DNA of 64,000 nucleotides from Parerythrobacter_A sp963799315 (GCA_963799315.1 CAWCWP010000001.1:1487772-1551771); one strand, 5' to 3'. Shown: positions 9,571 through 20,481, counted from the first letter of the stretch. Notes: generated by a model from the letters alone, not told the origin. Program-made: numbers and translations.

Positions 9571-9634
9571 CAGCATTGTCTGAATACGGTTGCAGCTCAT
9601 GGAGTTTGCGCGTCACCTTTGATAGACCCGCGCA

Positions 9635-11114
9635 ATGAGTTTCACTGCCAATCGCCTGCTGCTGTTCGGTGCCACCGGCGATCTGTCGCAGCGCATGCTG
9701 TTGCCCAGCCTGTGCGCATTGGACGCGGATGGCCTGCTTTCGCCCGACTTGCAGATTATCGGTACGGCACGCAGCAAGATGGACGATGCGGGTTTCCGCC
9801 AGTTTGCGCGCGAGGCACTGGAAAAGCACCTGCCCGCCGACCGGCGCGGGGGCATGGCGGGCTTTCTCAACCGGCTGCATTACCGCGCTGTCGATGCGAC
9901 GACGCCTGAGGGCTATGCCGAACTGGCCGAGGCTGTCGGGCGGGATTGCGACGACAGCGACGAGACTGGCGATAGCGGCGGATTGGCGATCTTCCTGTCC
10001 ACCGCGCCCAAACTGTTCGAACCGACGATAGCGGGGCTACAGGCAGCGGGGCTGGATTGCGGCAATGTGCGCATGTGCCTTGAAAAACCGCTTGGATCGG
10101 ACCTCGCTTCGAGCCGGGCAATCAACGAAGCGGTGGCGGCGGCTTTCCCGGAAAACCGGATCTTCCGCATCGACCATTATCTGGGCAAGGAAACGGTCCA
10201 GAACCTGCTCGCCCTGCGATTTGCCAACCTGATGTTCGAACCGCTGTGGAACGCAGCCTCCATCGACCATGTGCAGATCAGCGTGGCCGAGACGGTCGGG
10301 CTGGAGCAGCGCGCGGGCTTCTACGACGAGGCCGGTGCCCTGCGCGACATGGTGCAGAACCACATGCTGCAACTGCTGGCGCTGGTCGCTATGGAGCCGC
10401 CGGGGCATTTCGATGCCACCGCTATCCGCGATGAAAAGGTGAAGGTGCTGCGCTCGCTCAGGCCGGTACAGTCGGGCGAGACGGTGACGGGGCAATATCG
10501 CGCCGGTGCCATCGGCGGGCAGGCGGTGCCGGGATATGACGAGGAATTGGCACGCGGACAGCGACACCGAAACCTTTGTGGCGATCAAGGCGCATGTCGA
10601 TAACTGGCGGTGGAGCGGCGTGCCGTTTTACTTGCGCACCGGCAAACGCATGCCCCGCCGCGTCACGGAAATCGTGGTGCAGTTTCGCGAAGTGCCGCAT
10701 TCGATTTTCACCGGTCTGAAAGGCGGCAGCACCGCGACGATGCAGCCCAACCGCCTCGTCATCGGCATCCAGCCGGACGAGAACGTGACCCTGCATCTGA
10801 TGGCAAAAGTGCCGGGGCTGGGCCGCGATGGTATCCGCCTCCGCTCCGTCCCGCTCGACATTGCCATGCCCGATGCGTTTGTCGGCCAGCACCGCCGGAT
10901 TGCCTACGAACGCCTGCTGCTGGACCTCATCGAAGGCGACCAGACGCTGTTCGTGCGCAGGGACGAGGTGGAGGCCCAGTGGGACTGGATCGACGCCGTT
11001 CGGGAGCTGTGGGCAGCGGACAGCACCACGCCAAAGACCTATACTGCCGGAAGCTGGGGACCAAGCGCGTCCGCCGCGCTGACCGAACGCGACGGGGTCA
11101 CCTGGAATGAGTGA
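9635..11114 (+). CDS. zwf: Glucose-6-phosphate 1-dehydrogenase (one-base frameshift)
   Basis: First enzyme of the Entner-Doudoroff/pentose-phosphate branch: it oxidises glucose-6-phosphate to 6-phosphogluconolactone with NAD(P)+. The N-terminal Rossmann motif is LLLFGATGDLSQRML. The active-site segment is RIDHYLGKETVQNLLALRF, and the C-terminal part carries DTETFVAIKAHVDNWRW and PFYLRTGKRMP. The two halves are in different frames, and dropping one G at about 10556-10557 joins EELAR to DSDTETF. The last 8 bases overlap the start of edd, which indicates translational coupling. Confidence 0.94.
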
Positions 11115-12919
11115 TCTCCACGATACGCTGCACCGCGTCACCCGGCGTGTCATCGCCAATTCGCGGGATAACCGGGCGCGGTATCTCGATCTGATTGCGC
11201 GCGCTGCCGAGGACCGGCCCGACCGCACCATCATGTCCTGCTCCAACCTTGCCCATGCCTATGCCGGGGCGGAGCAGGATCAGGATGCTTTGAAGCGGCA
11301 CGCCGGTCCGAATATCGGGATCGTCACGTCCTATAACGACATGCTAAGCGCGCATCAGCCCTATGGCCGCTATCCCGAACGGCTGAAAATCTACGCGCGC
11401 GAGATCGGCGCGACGGCGCAGGTTGCGGGCGGTACGCCGGCGATGTGCGACGGGGTGACACAAGGGCAAGACCGGCATGGAGCTGAGCCTGTTCAGCCGC
11501 GACGTGATCGCCATGAGCACCGGCGTCGCGCTGAGCCATGCGATGTATGACGGGGCGCTGATGCTGGGCATTTGCGACAAGATCGTGCCCGGCCTGCTGA
11601 TCGGCGCGCTGCGGTTCGGCCATCTGCCGACGATCTTCGTGCCCAGCGGGCCAATGCCTTCGGGCGTTCCCAACACCGAAAAGCAGCGCGTCCGCCAGCT
11701 CCATGCAGAAGGCAAGGCGAGCCGCGCGGAATTGCTCGAAAGCGAGCTGGGCAGCTATCATTCGCCCGGCACCTGCACCTTTTTCGGTACCGCCAATTCC
11801 AACCAGATGATGATGGAAATGATGGGCCTGCACCTGCCGGGCAGCGCCTTCATCCAGCCGGGCACCGCCTTGCGTCAGGCGCTCGACCGCGCGGCAGTGC
11901 ATCGGGTTGCCGCGATCGGGCACGATAGCGAAGACTACCGCCCGCTGGGCCGGTGCGTCGATGAAAAGGCCATCGTCAATGCGGCGGTCGGCCTGCTGGC
12001 GACGGGCGGGTCGACCAACCATGCGATCCACATTCCCGCAATGGCGCGCGCGGCGGGTGTCCGGTTCGACTGGGACGACCTGTCCGAATTGTCGAAAGCC
12101 GTGCCGCTGCTGGCACGGGTCTATCCCAATGGATCGGGCGACGTGAACCATTTCCACGCGGCGGGCGGCATGGGCTATGTCATCGGCGAACTGATCGCGG
12201 GCGGGTTGTGCCATGCCGACCTGCTGACCGTCGGCACGGGCGACCTGAACGCCTATGCCCGCGAGCCGGTGCTGGAGGATGGCGAACTGGCCAGCCGCCC
12301 GGTCGGGGCGAGCGGCGACGACACGATGCTGCGGCCTGTCGCAGACCCGTTCCGCGCCGATGGCGGGATGGAACTGGTTGCAGGCAATCTGGGCCGTGCA
12401 TGCTTCAAGACATCGGCGGTGCGCGAAGACCGGATGACGGTGGAAGCACCGTGCCGGGTCTTCGATACGCAACAGCAAGTGACCGCCGCCTTCGAAGCGG
12501 GCGCGCTGGATTGCGATGTGGTGGTCGTGGTCCGGTTCCAGGGGCCGCGCGCAAACGGTATGCCCGAACTGCACAGCCTGACCCCGCCGCTCGCCGTGTT
12601 GCAGGACCGTGGCTATCGCGTGGCGCTGGTCACGGATGGCCGCATGTCGGGCGCGAGCGGCAAGGTCCCTGCGGCCATCCACTGTACGCCAGAAGCGCTT
12701 GGCGGCGGACCGCTGGCGCTGTTGCAGGATGGCGATATCGTGCGGGTCTGCGCCCTCACCGGCGCGCTATCGACCACAGCCGACCTTGCGAACCGGGCCC
12801 CGGCACCCGAGCCCGAACCGCAGGATGGCACGGGCCGCGAATTGTTTGCGATTTTTCGCGCACAGGCGGATGGAGCCGAGCGCGGCGGCTCGGCCATGCT
12901 CGCCACGGCCGGGTTGTAA
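11107..12919 (+). CDS. edd: Phosphogluconate dehydratase (one-base frameshift)
   Basis: [4Fe-4S] dehydratase of the IlvD/Edd family that converts 6-phosphogluconate to KDPG. The reading frame from 11107 gives SDLHDTLHRVTRR through GGTPAMCDGVTQG. The remainder (GMELSLFSRDVIAM onward) is one frame over. Removing one G of the GGG at 11464-11466 gives the family sequence VTQGKTGMELS. Other family marks are GTCTFFGTANSNQMMMEMMG, TGGSTNHAIHIPA and VTDGRMSGASGKVPAAIH. It overlaps zwf and is followed 6 bp later by glk. The aldolase gene eda is not in this cluster. Confidence 0.94.
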
Positions 12920-12925
12920 AACCGA

Positions 12926-13912
12926 ATGACGCAGCAACTCGCAGTTGTCGATGTGGGCGGCACCCATGCCCGCTTCGCTATTGCCGAGGTTGCGTGCGAT
13001 GGCAGCGTCTTGTTGTCTTCTGAAACGACCGTCCTGACTTCGGATCATGACACTTTCGGCAGCGCTTGGGCATATTTTCGCAATGTCTGCGGTGGCACGC
13101 TTCCCCGTGCCGCCAGTCTAGCCGTCGCAGCGACCAGCCTCGATGAAGACAGGATAGTCTTCACCAACAACGATTGGACAATCGAGCGGGCCAAACTACC
13201 GGCGCTGCTGGACGCACCGCATTGTCTCGTCCTCAACGATTTTGCAGCTATCGCGCACAGCGTTGCTGGATCGGACAACGGCGTTTTACGTCATCTGGCG
13301 GGGCCGGATCGGCCCCTGCCGGTCGGTATGCCGGTAACAGTTGTCGGCCCCGGCACCGGCCTTGGCGTTGCCCATTACCTTCGCGACGCGCGCGGTGCGG
13401 TACGGGTAACGGCGACCCAAGGCGGACATGTCGGTTTCGCGCCCAACGACGCATTTGAAGACGCCCTCTTGTCCGCTCTGCGAGCGCAATTCGGTCGCGT
13501 CTCGGTCGAGCGTTTGGTATCCGGTCCGGGTATTGTGACAATCCATCGTGTGCTGGACAGGGATAACCGGTCGAGCCTTGAAGACGATGTTGCCATCTGG
13601 TCCGCCGGTATATCCGGCTCGGACCCCATCGCTGTCGAAGCCGTATCCCGGTTCTGCAGTCTGCTGGGCGCCGTGGCGGGCGATCTGGCATTGGCGCACG
13701 GTTCCGGCGGTGTCGTACTTGCAGGCGGTCTTGGCTATCGTCTGCGCAATATCCTGCCACAAAGCGATTTCGTGCGTCGTTTGCAGGACAAGGGGCGGTT
13801 CGGAGAGGTGATGCAAAACTTGCCGGTCAAGCTTGTCCTTGACCCCCAACCCGGCCTGCGCGGCGCAGCGCGGGCCTTTGTCGATCGGTACGGAAAGCAG
13901 CCGATGCGGTGA
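12926..13912 (+). CDS. glk: Glucokinase
   Basis: A 328-residue ROK-unrelated bacterial glucokinase (Glk family) that phosphorylates glucose with ATP to feed Zwf. The N-terminal phosphate-binding motif is VVDVGGTHARFAIAEV. The sugar-binding/catalytic region includes LVLNDFAAIAHSV with the conserved Asp, and the second nucleotide motif is VVGPGTGLGVAHYL. QGGHVGFAP matches the GGHxxF family segment. It sits in the zwf-edd-glk operon and starts 6 bp after edd. Confidence 0.92.
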   Translation: MTQQLAVVDVGGTHARFAIAEVACDGSVLLSSETTVLTSDHDTFGSAWAYFRNVCGGTLPRAASLAVAATSLDEDRIVFTNNDWTIERAKLPALLDAPHCLVLNDFAAIAHSVAGSDNGVLRHLAGPDRPLPVGMPVTVVGPGTGLGVAHYLRDARGAVRVTATQGGHVGFAPNDAFEDALLSALRAQFGRVSVERLVSGPGIVTIHRVLDRDNRSSLEDDVAIWSAGISGSDPIAVEAVSRFCSLLGAVAGDLALAHGSGGVVLAGGLGYRLRNILPQSDFVRRLQDKGRFGEVMQNLPVKLVLDPQPGLRGAARAFVDRYGKQPMR

Positions 13913-13949
13913 ACGTCATCGGCATTCATAGAAATTCAGGAACATACTG

Positions 13950-16712
13950 ATGAAAACCGTTGCCGAACTGAGCGACCGCCTGCGCGATTTGCACCAGCAA
14001 ACCCGTACCACGCCGCTGTTCAATCCGGTCTTCCAGCTGTCGCTGGACCTGTCGCGCGAGCTGGAGGCTGGCAACCTCTCGCTCGACGAGGTGGAAAGCA
14101 TGGTGGCGGAACTGGAATGCCATTCGCTGACCAGCCGCGCCCGCCAGTTGCGCCAGCGGGTCGAGCCGATCGACGAGGGGGCGAACAAAGCCGCCATCGC
14201 CGCCCTGTGCGACACACAGGATTTCGATGCCTTCCGCGCGCAGTGGCAGCACCCCGCCCTGCACGCTGTTTTCACCGCGCACCCGACCTTCCTGCTGACA
14301 CCGGACCAGAGCGAGGCCGTGGCCGATGCTGCCGAGGACAGCGAGGAGGCGCGCTGCATCACCGGGGCCGAACGGCCCGCCGTCACGCTGCGATACGAGC
14401 ACGGGCGCGCGATGGCCGCTATCGCCAATGCGCAGGACGCACGCGACCGGATCGTGGCGACGGTGCTGGCCGAGGCCGCCACTCGCTGGCCCGACCGGAT
14501 GGCGGAACTGGCGCCGCTCCCGTTCCGCTTCGCCAGCTGGGTCGGATACGACATGGACGGGCGGACCGATATCAAATGGTTCGATTCCATCGGCTTCCGG
14601 CTGGACGAAAAGGCGCAGCGCATCGGGCGTTACGCCGATGGCTTACGCGCCATCGACGCCGGTCATCCCGTCGTAGGCGAACTGGATGCAGCCCACGAAT
14701 ATGCCCGAAATCGGGCGCGGGATTTCGCCGCCGACCTGAGCGACCCTGCCGCCTTGTCGGATGCCGCCAACCGGCTGACCGCAGACAATCCGCACAAACT
14801 GCTGACCCTGACGCCGATAATCGAGCGGCTGGAAAGCGACGCGGCAATGGCGGACAGCGCGGGTGCCATCGCACTCAAGACGCTGGCCTGCGCAATGCGC
14901 GCCGACGGGCTGGGCATGGCGCGCGTGCATTTCCGTGTGAACGCCAGCCAGCTTCACAACGCGATTCGCCGCCAGATCGACGGCGGCATTACGCTCGACC
15001 TCGCCAGCCGGGGTGCCATCGCCACCCTGCGCACCATGCTGGAAAACGTGACACCGCTGCGCAGCAATTTCGCCGCACTCGCAATCGAGAGCAGCACCGC
15101 GATCCGCCAATTCCTGGCGATGGCGCAGATCATCGCGCATATCGACGCCGATGCCCCGATCCGGATGCTGGTGGCCGAATGCGAGCAGCCCTCCACCATT
15201 CTTGCCGCGCTCTATTTCGCCAAGCTGTTCGGCATCGAAGACAAGGTCGATGTCTCGCCACTGTTCGAAACCGAAAGCGCGCTTGAGCATGGCGGGCGCT
15301 TCGTGGACCAGTTGCTGGCGGATGAAACCTATCGCGAATACGCCATCGCGCGTGGCCGGGTCTGCATCCAGACCGGCTTTTCCGATGCCGGGCGGTTCGT
15401 CGGGCAAATCCCTGCCAGCCTCGCAATCGAACGGCTGCAAGGGCGGCTGGCGCAGGCGATGGCGCGACACGACATGAGCGACACCGCCGCGCTGATCTTC
15501 AACACGCATGGCGAAAGCATGGGGCGCGGCGCGCATCCGGGCGGGTTCGACGACCGGCTGTCATGGCCATTGAGCCCGTGGGCGCGAAGGCGGTTTGCGC
15601 GCGCCGATATCCGGCTGGAGCCCGAAGTCAGCTTCCAGGGCGGCGACGGCTACCTGCATTTTGCAACACCTGCGCTGGCATTGGCGACGCTGACGCGCAT
15701 TGCGACGTCCCCGCCCGTGGACACCAAAGCGCCGACCGATCCGTTCTATCGCCGCACCGACCTCAGCCTCGATTTCTACCGCGCCATCCGCAAGCACCAG
15801 CGCGATCATATGGAAAGCGCAACCTACAGCCGCGCGCTGACGGCGTTCGGGTTGGGCCTGCTGAATTCCACCGGCAGCCGCGTGTCGCGCAGGCAAGGCG
15901 ATCTGCGGTCCGACCGTGACATGAACCTGCGCCAGATCCGCGCGATTCCGCACAATTCCATCCTGCAGCAGCTGGGCTATCCGGTGAACGTCATCGCAGG
16001 GCTCGGCAGCGCGGCGGACGGCAATTACGAGGAGATCGCGGCGCTGCTGACCGACAGCGCACGCGGGCGACAGATCATCCGGCTGGTGCGCGCGTCCAAT
16101 GCGCTCGCCAGCATCAAGACGGTTGCCGCATTCGGCGAGCTGTTCAATTCCGCATATTGGGCAAGCCGCCCCTATCGCGGGACCGAAACGCACCTGTCGG
16201 ACGCCTGCGAGACGCTGGCCGAATACCTGACCCGCGACGATCGCACCGGCACGTTCCGGCGGCTCGCCTCGCGCCTGCGTGTCGATGCGCTGAAACTGCA
16301 TCGCCTGCTCGACCTGCTGCCCGACGAAGCACCGCTGGAAGGCCGCGAGCAGGTGCGGCGGCAAATCGGTGTGTTGCAGGCGCTGCGGCTCACCCTGTTC
16401 CAGCACATCTTCCTGAAGGCCGTCTCCATCCCCGCCTTCAGCCGCGCAAACGACATCAGCCGCGACGATGTGCTGGAAATGGTGTTCACCCTGCGGATCG
16501 ACGATGCGCTGGAGCAGCTGCGCCGCGCCTATCCGACCAGCTTCCCGCAACCGTCCGATTTCGCCATCGACGAACCGAGCGATTATCCCGACGGCGCCGG
16601 TGAAGGCTATGACGCGATCCGGCGCGATTTCATCGACCCGCTGGAACGTGCATACGGGCTGTCGCTGCGCATCGGCACGGCCATCGCCAACGAGTTCGGC
16701 GCGCATGGATAG
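13950..16712 (+). CDS. ppc: Phosphoenolpyruvate carboxylase, divergent form
   Basis: A 920-residue protein of the PEPC family, which carboxylates PEP to oxaloacetate to replenish the TCA cycle. The TAHPT catalytic segment is present (VFTAHPTFLLT). The usual FHGRGG-IGRGG loop is replaced by NTHGESMGRGAHPGG, so the first Arg of HGRG is Glu. The usual SDSxKD reads SDAGRF and QGEMI reads FQGGDGYLHF. The C-terminus is EFGAHG, keeping a terminal Gly as in classical enzymes. It lies 37 bp after glk on the same strand, so it is likely expressed with the Entner-Doudoroff genes. Family assignment is good; kinetics of this variant are unknown. Confidence 0.85.
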   Translation: MKTVAELSDRLRDLHQQTRTTPLFNPVFQLSLDLSRELEAGNLSLDEVESMVAELECHSLTSRARQLRQRVEPIDEGANKAAIAALCDTQDFDAFRAQWQHPALHAVFTAHPTFLLTPDQSEAVADAAEDSEEARCITGAERPAVTLRYEHGRAMAAIANAQDARDRIVATVLAEAATRWPDRMAELAPLPFRFASWVGYDMDGRTDIKWFDSIGFRLDEKAQRIGRYADGLRAIDAGHPVVGELDAAHEYARNRARDFAADLSDPAALSDAANRLTADNPHKLLTLTPIIERLESDAAMADSAGAIALKTLACAMRADGLGMARVHFRVNASQLHNAIRRQIDGGITLDLASRGAIATLRTMLENVTPLRSNFAALAIESSTAIRQFLAMAQIIAHIDADAPIRMLVAECEQPSTILAALYFAKLFGIEDKVDVSPLFETESALEHGGRFVDQLLADETYREYAIARGRVCIQTGFSDAGRFVGQIPASLAIERLQGRLAQAMARHDMSDTAALIFNTHGESMGRGAHPGGFDDRLSWPLSPWARRRFARADIRLEPEVSFQGGDGYLHFATPALALATLTRIATSPPVDTKAPTDPFYRRTDLSLDFYRAIRKHQRDHMESATYSRALTAFGLGLLNSTGSRVSRRQGDLRSDRDMNLRQIRAIPHNSILQQLGYPVNVIAGLGSAADGNYEEIAALLTDSARGRQIIRLVRASNALASIKTVAAFGELFNSAYWASRPYRGTETHLSDACETLAEYLTRDDRTGTFRRLASRLRVDALKLHRLLDLLPDEAPLEGREQVRRQIGVLQALRLTLFQHIFLKAVSIPAFSRANDISRDDVLEMVFTLRIDDALEQLRRAYPTSFPQPSDFAIDEPSDYPDGAGEGYDAIRRDFIDPLERAYGLSLRIGTAIANEFGAHG

Positions 16713-16805
16713 CGATTTAACGGGCCGCCTTGTGCCTGTATCGCAGCGGGACAGCCGAGCCCTGCGTTATGGAAACTTGCACCCATTGCGCGCATATCGT
16801 CTCGT

Positions 16806-17601
16806 ATGAACCCTATTCTCACATGGATCGGCGGCGCGACAGCCGCATTGCTGCTGGTATTCAGCGGCGCAACGCTTGCGGGCGCACTGATCGACGGGGA
16901 GCCGACGCCCGAAGTCGAGCCTGTCGAAACCGCCGATATCGCGCTGGCCATTCCCATCGATCCCGATGCAGTGGCAAAGTCCGCCGAGGCGAAACGCCAG
17001 CGGCGTCCGAGGCGATGCTCGCGGACACGGATACGGAATGCTGCGGATGCCGCTGACACCGCAGATAAGACGCCTGCGCCCAAGGCTGGCGATGCCGTAC
17101 TGACACGCGCGTCGGTCTCTGCCGCCAAGCGTGACGAGCCTTTGGTGGTAAAGCGCGTGCTGAAAATCGACGGGCCGATCAAATATGGCGAATGGCACTG
17201 GAACACCGATGGCGTTCCGCCGGGGCGCATCGTGGTGACGGTCGACTCTGGATGCGCGCGTCATGTCGGTTTTCCAGGGTGGATATGAAATCGGCGCTGC
17301 GGCGGCGATGCTGGGCACTCCCGAACATCCTACCCCGATCGGCACCTTCCCCGTGCTGCGCAAACAGCGCCACAACGTGTCGGAGAAATACAACAATGCA
17401 CCGATGCCGTGGAGCGTGTTCCTGACACGCGACGGCGTGGCGATCCACGGCGGCAGCGAAGTCGAGAATGGCTATGCCAGCCACGGCTGCATCGCCATCC
17501 CTGACGAGATTGCCAAACGCCTGTTCGCCAAGATCAAGAACGGTGACAAGGTCATCATAACGCGCGGCGAAACGCTCGACGTGGGCGGCACTATTCTCTA
17601 G
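16806..17601 (+). CDS. L,D-transpeptidase (YkuD-type), one-base frameshift
   Basis: Periplasmic or membrane-anchored enzyme that forms 3-3 peptidoglycan crosslinks or attaches proteins. The first frame (from 16806) has an N-terminal hydrophobic anchor (about 8-28), an acidic/Ala-rich linker and KRVLKIDGPIKYGEWHW. The catalytic part is in the next frame: PTPIGTFPV, then the YkuD motif with HGG...SHGCIAI (catalytic Cys in SHGC). One extra base near 17248 (GACTCTGG) separates the two parts; without it the junction reads VTVDLDARVMSVFQGG. The basic stretch KRQRRPRRCSRTRIRN in the linker may itself be out of frame. The stop overlaps the tilS stop by 3 bp (convergent). Confidence 0.85.
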
Positions 17602-18549
17602 CGGCTGGAGCGCGCCGGTTCGGCGGCGAAATGCCATTGGCCGTCGGACTTGCGCACAGAAGCCAACACGCCGCCAAGACTTGCATTTTCGCCGCGTTCC
17701 AGCCGTGAGACCATCGTCGCGACATCAGATTTGCGCGCACTTGCACCTAGTCGTTCAAGAATACGCATTACGATTTCGATATTTTCGAAGCGGGAACCTG
17801 CGCTCGTGCAGGTGTAGCAATCCCCTTGGGCATCGCATGAAACGCGCTTGGTCCAGACGGCATCCAAGCGTGCATTTGAGATAGGCTTCCGCTGCGGCGA
17901 TGTGCGATGCCGAGGTCGCGATTGCCGAGGGGTCGAGCCACCCCGCCTGCGCCAGGTTTTGCCGCATGGCGACCCGGTCGAAAGCCAAATTGCGATTGGA
18001 CGGGTCGTCGACGGGCCGGAACGGCGACGCCGCGCAGATTGCTACCAACTCGGCCTTGCGCCAGTCCAGCAACGGTCGAAGAACGCGGGTCTGTCCGTCC
18101 TGCAACAACCGGTCGGGGCGAATACCTGCCAATCCCGAAAACCCGCTTCCACGATTGAGGCGCATCAGCACCGTTTCGGCCTGATCGTCGGCATGATGCG
18201 CGGTGGCGATGGCGGGCAGATTTCGCCCCGCCGCCCAGTTTTGTAACGCGGTATAGCGGGCGTTTCGCGCACCGCTTTGCAGGTTCCGGTCCGTCACTTC
18301 GACAGCGATGGTTTCGTGGCGGACACCCAGCGCCGCGCAAACGTCCGCGACATGCGCGCATTCCTGTCCGCTTTCGGAACGCAGGCCGTGATCGATGGTG
18401 ACAGCTTCGACGCCACTTGGGACAGCTTCGGCGGCGAGAAGCAGGAGCGCGAGGCTGTCCGCGCCACCCGATACCGCAATTCCGATCCTGTCCGGCGCAT
18501 CGAGCGCGCGCAAACCGGACCGGAACCGCTCTATTTGCTCGGCAGGCAA
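17598..18549 (-). CDS. tilS: tRNA(Ile)-lysidine synthase (one-base frameshift; start uncertain)
   Basis: Essential enzyme that puts lysidine on C34 of the tRNA-Ile CAU anticodon, using ATP and lysine. The PP-loop is clear (IAVSGGADSLALLLLA). TAHHADDQAETVLMRLNRGSG, SGLAGI and RPLLDWRKAEL are standard TilS segments. The last ~85 residues (AVWTKRVSCDAQ to the end) are in another frame; one extra base in AA at 17866-17867 accounts for it. No ATG lies near the N-terminus. The TTG at 18549 is the simplest start, 22 bp after the ybgF stop; a rare ATT start slightly upstream is also possible. Confidence 0.9.
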
Positions 18550-18571
18550 TCCGTCGGTTGCCGGGCCGCTA

Positions 18572-19540
18572 TCAATTGCAATCCACCTTGCGCAGCGCGG
18601 CTTGGTACTGATCCGCGAGACGCCCCGAAGCCACTGCCGGATATGTTTCGCCGAACTCGGCCAGCGCGATGCACGCCCGCGCGCTGTCGTCGATCGCAAT
18701 CATGGTTTCGCCCAGATACAGCAGGCTGTCCGCCGCGCGCCGGTCATTGCGGCCTTCCTGATAGTTTTTCAGGAACCACGGTGCCGCTTCATTCGGCTTG
18801 CCGTCGTCCAGATAGGCACGGCCCAGCAGGTTGCGGCCATAGGTGGCACGCGAATGCGACGGGTATTTCTCCACGAACAGCGTCAGCTGCTGCTGCGCCT
18901 CTGGAAAGAAGCCGGCATTCCACAGGCGGAAGCCATAGGAATACTCGTCGTCACCGGCATCGTCGGTCTGCGGCTTGGCAATCTGCGACACGGCGGCAAT
19001 GCGTTCGGCGGTTGGGCCGATGACGACTGCAGTGGTGGTCGTCGGTGCGACCGTAGCGGCGCCCGGCGCAGTGACGGTGGTGGTAGCCGGGCGTGTAACC
19101 GCAACGACCGGTGTGCCATCGGCGGTCGACCCGGTCGGCGATGGCACCCGCCCCGCTTCCAGCGCGACGACGCGCGTTCGCATCAGCGACAATGTGTTCG
19201 TGTTCTCTTCGGTTTGTGCGGTCAGCGCCGCGATCTGCGCTTCCAGCCCGTCCAGCCGGATAAGAATATCGGTTACGGCCGTTGTCGATGTCGCCGCAGG
19301 GGTGCCTGCCCCTTCTGCCGCACCCGAAATCTGCGGTTCGAAAAACCGTCCGCTCCCGCCGGGAAAGACGCTGCGTTGCAAGGCGCGCACTTCGGCTTCG
19401 ATCTTGCGCAGGCGCGCTTCCTCGCCCTGGCTTTGCGCGACAGCGGGTGCAGCGGCGAAGGACGCCAGCAATGCCGCCATTCCGGCAAACGCCGCCTTCT
19501 TCGCTAAGCCCCTGCCAGTCCGGTGCGTGGAAAATGTCAT
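18572..19540 (-). CDS. ybgF: Tol-Pal system protein YbgF/CpoB
   Basis: A 322-residue periplasmic protein with a signal peptide (cleavage near AVA-QS, about residue 36). A coiled-coil trimerisation segment follows (GEEARLRKIEAEVRALQR and IRLDGLEAQIAALTAQTEENTNTL). A Thr/Val/Ala-rich linker leads to C-terminal TPR repeats from about 200 (YSYGFRLWNAGFFPEAQQQLTLFVEKYP and following). CpoB coordinates peptidoglycan synthesis with Tol-Pal outer-membrane constriction. It precedes tilS on the same strand, an arrangement I know from other alphaproteobacteria. No tol or pal genes are in the window. Confidence 0.87.
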   Translation of the reverse strand: MTFSTHRTGRGLAKKAAFAGMAALLASFAAAPAVAQSQGEEARLRKIEAEVRALQRSVFPGGSGRFFEPQISGAAEGAGTPAATSTTAVTDILIRLDGLEAQIAALTAQTEENTNTLSLMRTRVVALEAGRVPSPTGSTADGTPVVAVTRPATTTVTAPGAATVAPTTTTAVVIGPTAERIAAVSQIAKPQTDDAGDDEYSYGFRLWNAGFFPEAQQQLTLFVEKYPSHSRATYGRNLLGRAYLDDGKPNEAAPWFLKNYQEGRNDRRAADSLLYLGETMIAIDDSARACIALAEFGETYPAVASGRLADQYQAALRKVDCN

Positions 19541-19620
19541 CGCGGCATCAACTCCTGTATGTGGTTCCGCATGGCGGCGCGGGGTCGCCGCTCCGCCGTG
19601 TCAAACGCGATCTTTCGCCG

Positions 19621-19628
19621 TTAACCAT
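19621..19628 (+). promoter_or_regulatory. Possible CtrA half-site (TTAACCAT)
   Basis: TTAACCAT lies in the intergenic region upstream of ybgF. This octamer is a known CtrA half-site in alphaproteobacteria. A single short motif may occur by chance, and only the sequence match is seen. Confidence 0.3.
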
Positions 19629-19686
19629 AAAAGCAATCGGGCCGCGTGGCAATTTAGGCAACAGCCCTGAATGTGTGTTGTAGTAA

Positions 19687-20481
19687 TCAGATGCCACCAG
19701 CGGTCCGCGCCAGCAGGGCCGTGGCTGTCACCGGCGCATCGGGGATCTCTACCTGTTCTTCGGCCAGCCGCGGCACGGTTTGTCCGCCAATGGTCACGGT
19801 CAGCAAATGTGGCCTGCCGGTGTTGAGGCGCGGGTCGGCGGCGTCGGCGGGCACGGTGAAGGTGTCGCCTTCCGCCATCGTTGCTTCGAACAACCGCTCG
19901 CCATTATCGGTCAGGCGCACCCAGACATCGTCGGTGGCGGTAAACACCACCGCCCCCGTCGGATCGGCCTGCGCGGCGGGGGCTGCCTGCGTCGGCGCTT
20001 GTGCAACCTGCGGCGCAACCGTTTCGGATGGCATGATCGAGCCTGGTCCAGCGCCCGGAAATACACGGTCGCCGAAAAACGCGAACAGGCCCGCGAGCAG
20101 CAGGATCGCCGCCAGCGCGCTGAACCATGCAAGGCCGCGTCCGGGCACTCTGGCGGGATCGCCGGGTTCGAAAGTGGCGGGGCGTGGCTCGTCGGTCTCG
20201 GCGGTCTGCGCAAGCTCGGTCCGCACGCCGTCGACGACGCCAGCTTCGTCGAGGCCGACGGCGCGGGCATAGGTCCGCGAGAAACCGATGGCGTAGGTGC
20301 GCGACGGAAGGGCCTCGAAGGCATCGGCTTCTATCGATTCAAGGTGACGCAGCGGAATGCGCGTTTCGGCGGCAATCTGGTCCAGCGATTTACCGGCCTG
20401 TTCGCGCGCGGCGCGCAGGCGCGTTCCCACTGTGTTGATTAGCAGATCGTCCTGCTCGGCCGGGGCCAGTTCTTCCGCCAT
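19687..20481 (-). CDS. RodZ-like HTH transmembrane protein (helix-turn-helix plus DUF4115-type domain)
   Basis: A 264-residue protein with an N-terminal cytoplasmic XRE-like HTH (about 17-80, GTRLRAAREQAGKSLDQIAAETRI and SRTYAIGFSRTYARAVGLD). One transmembrane helix follows (about 118-136), with a periplasmic beta domain (GAVVFTATDDVWVRLTDNGERLFEATMAEGDTF). This is the layout of RodZ, the cytoskeletal linker between MreB and the cell wall. The family has variable partners in alphaproteobacteria, so the exact role is inferred. It lies between ptsP and ybgF on the same strand. Confidence 0.82.
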   Translation of the reverse strand: MAEELAPAEQDDLLINTVGTRLRAAREQAGKSLDQIAAETRIPLRHLESIEADAFEALPSRTYAIGFSRTYARAVGLDEAGVVDGVRTELAQTAETDEPRPATFEPGDPARVPGRGLAWFSALAAILLLAGLFAFFGDRVFPGAGPGSIMPSETVAPQVAQAPTQAAPAAQADPTGAVVFTATDDVWVRLTDNGERLFEATMAEGDTFTVPADAADPRLNTGRPHLLTVTIGGQTVPRLAEEQVEIPDAPVTATALLARTAGGI

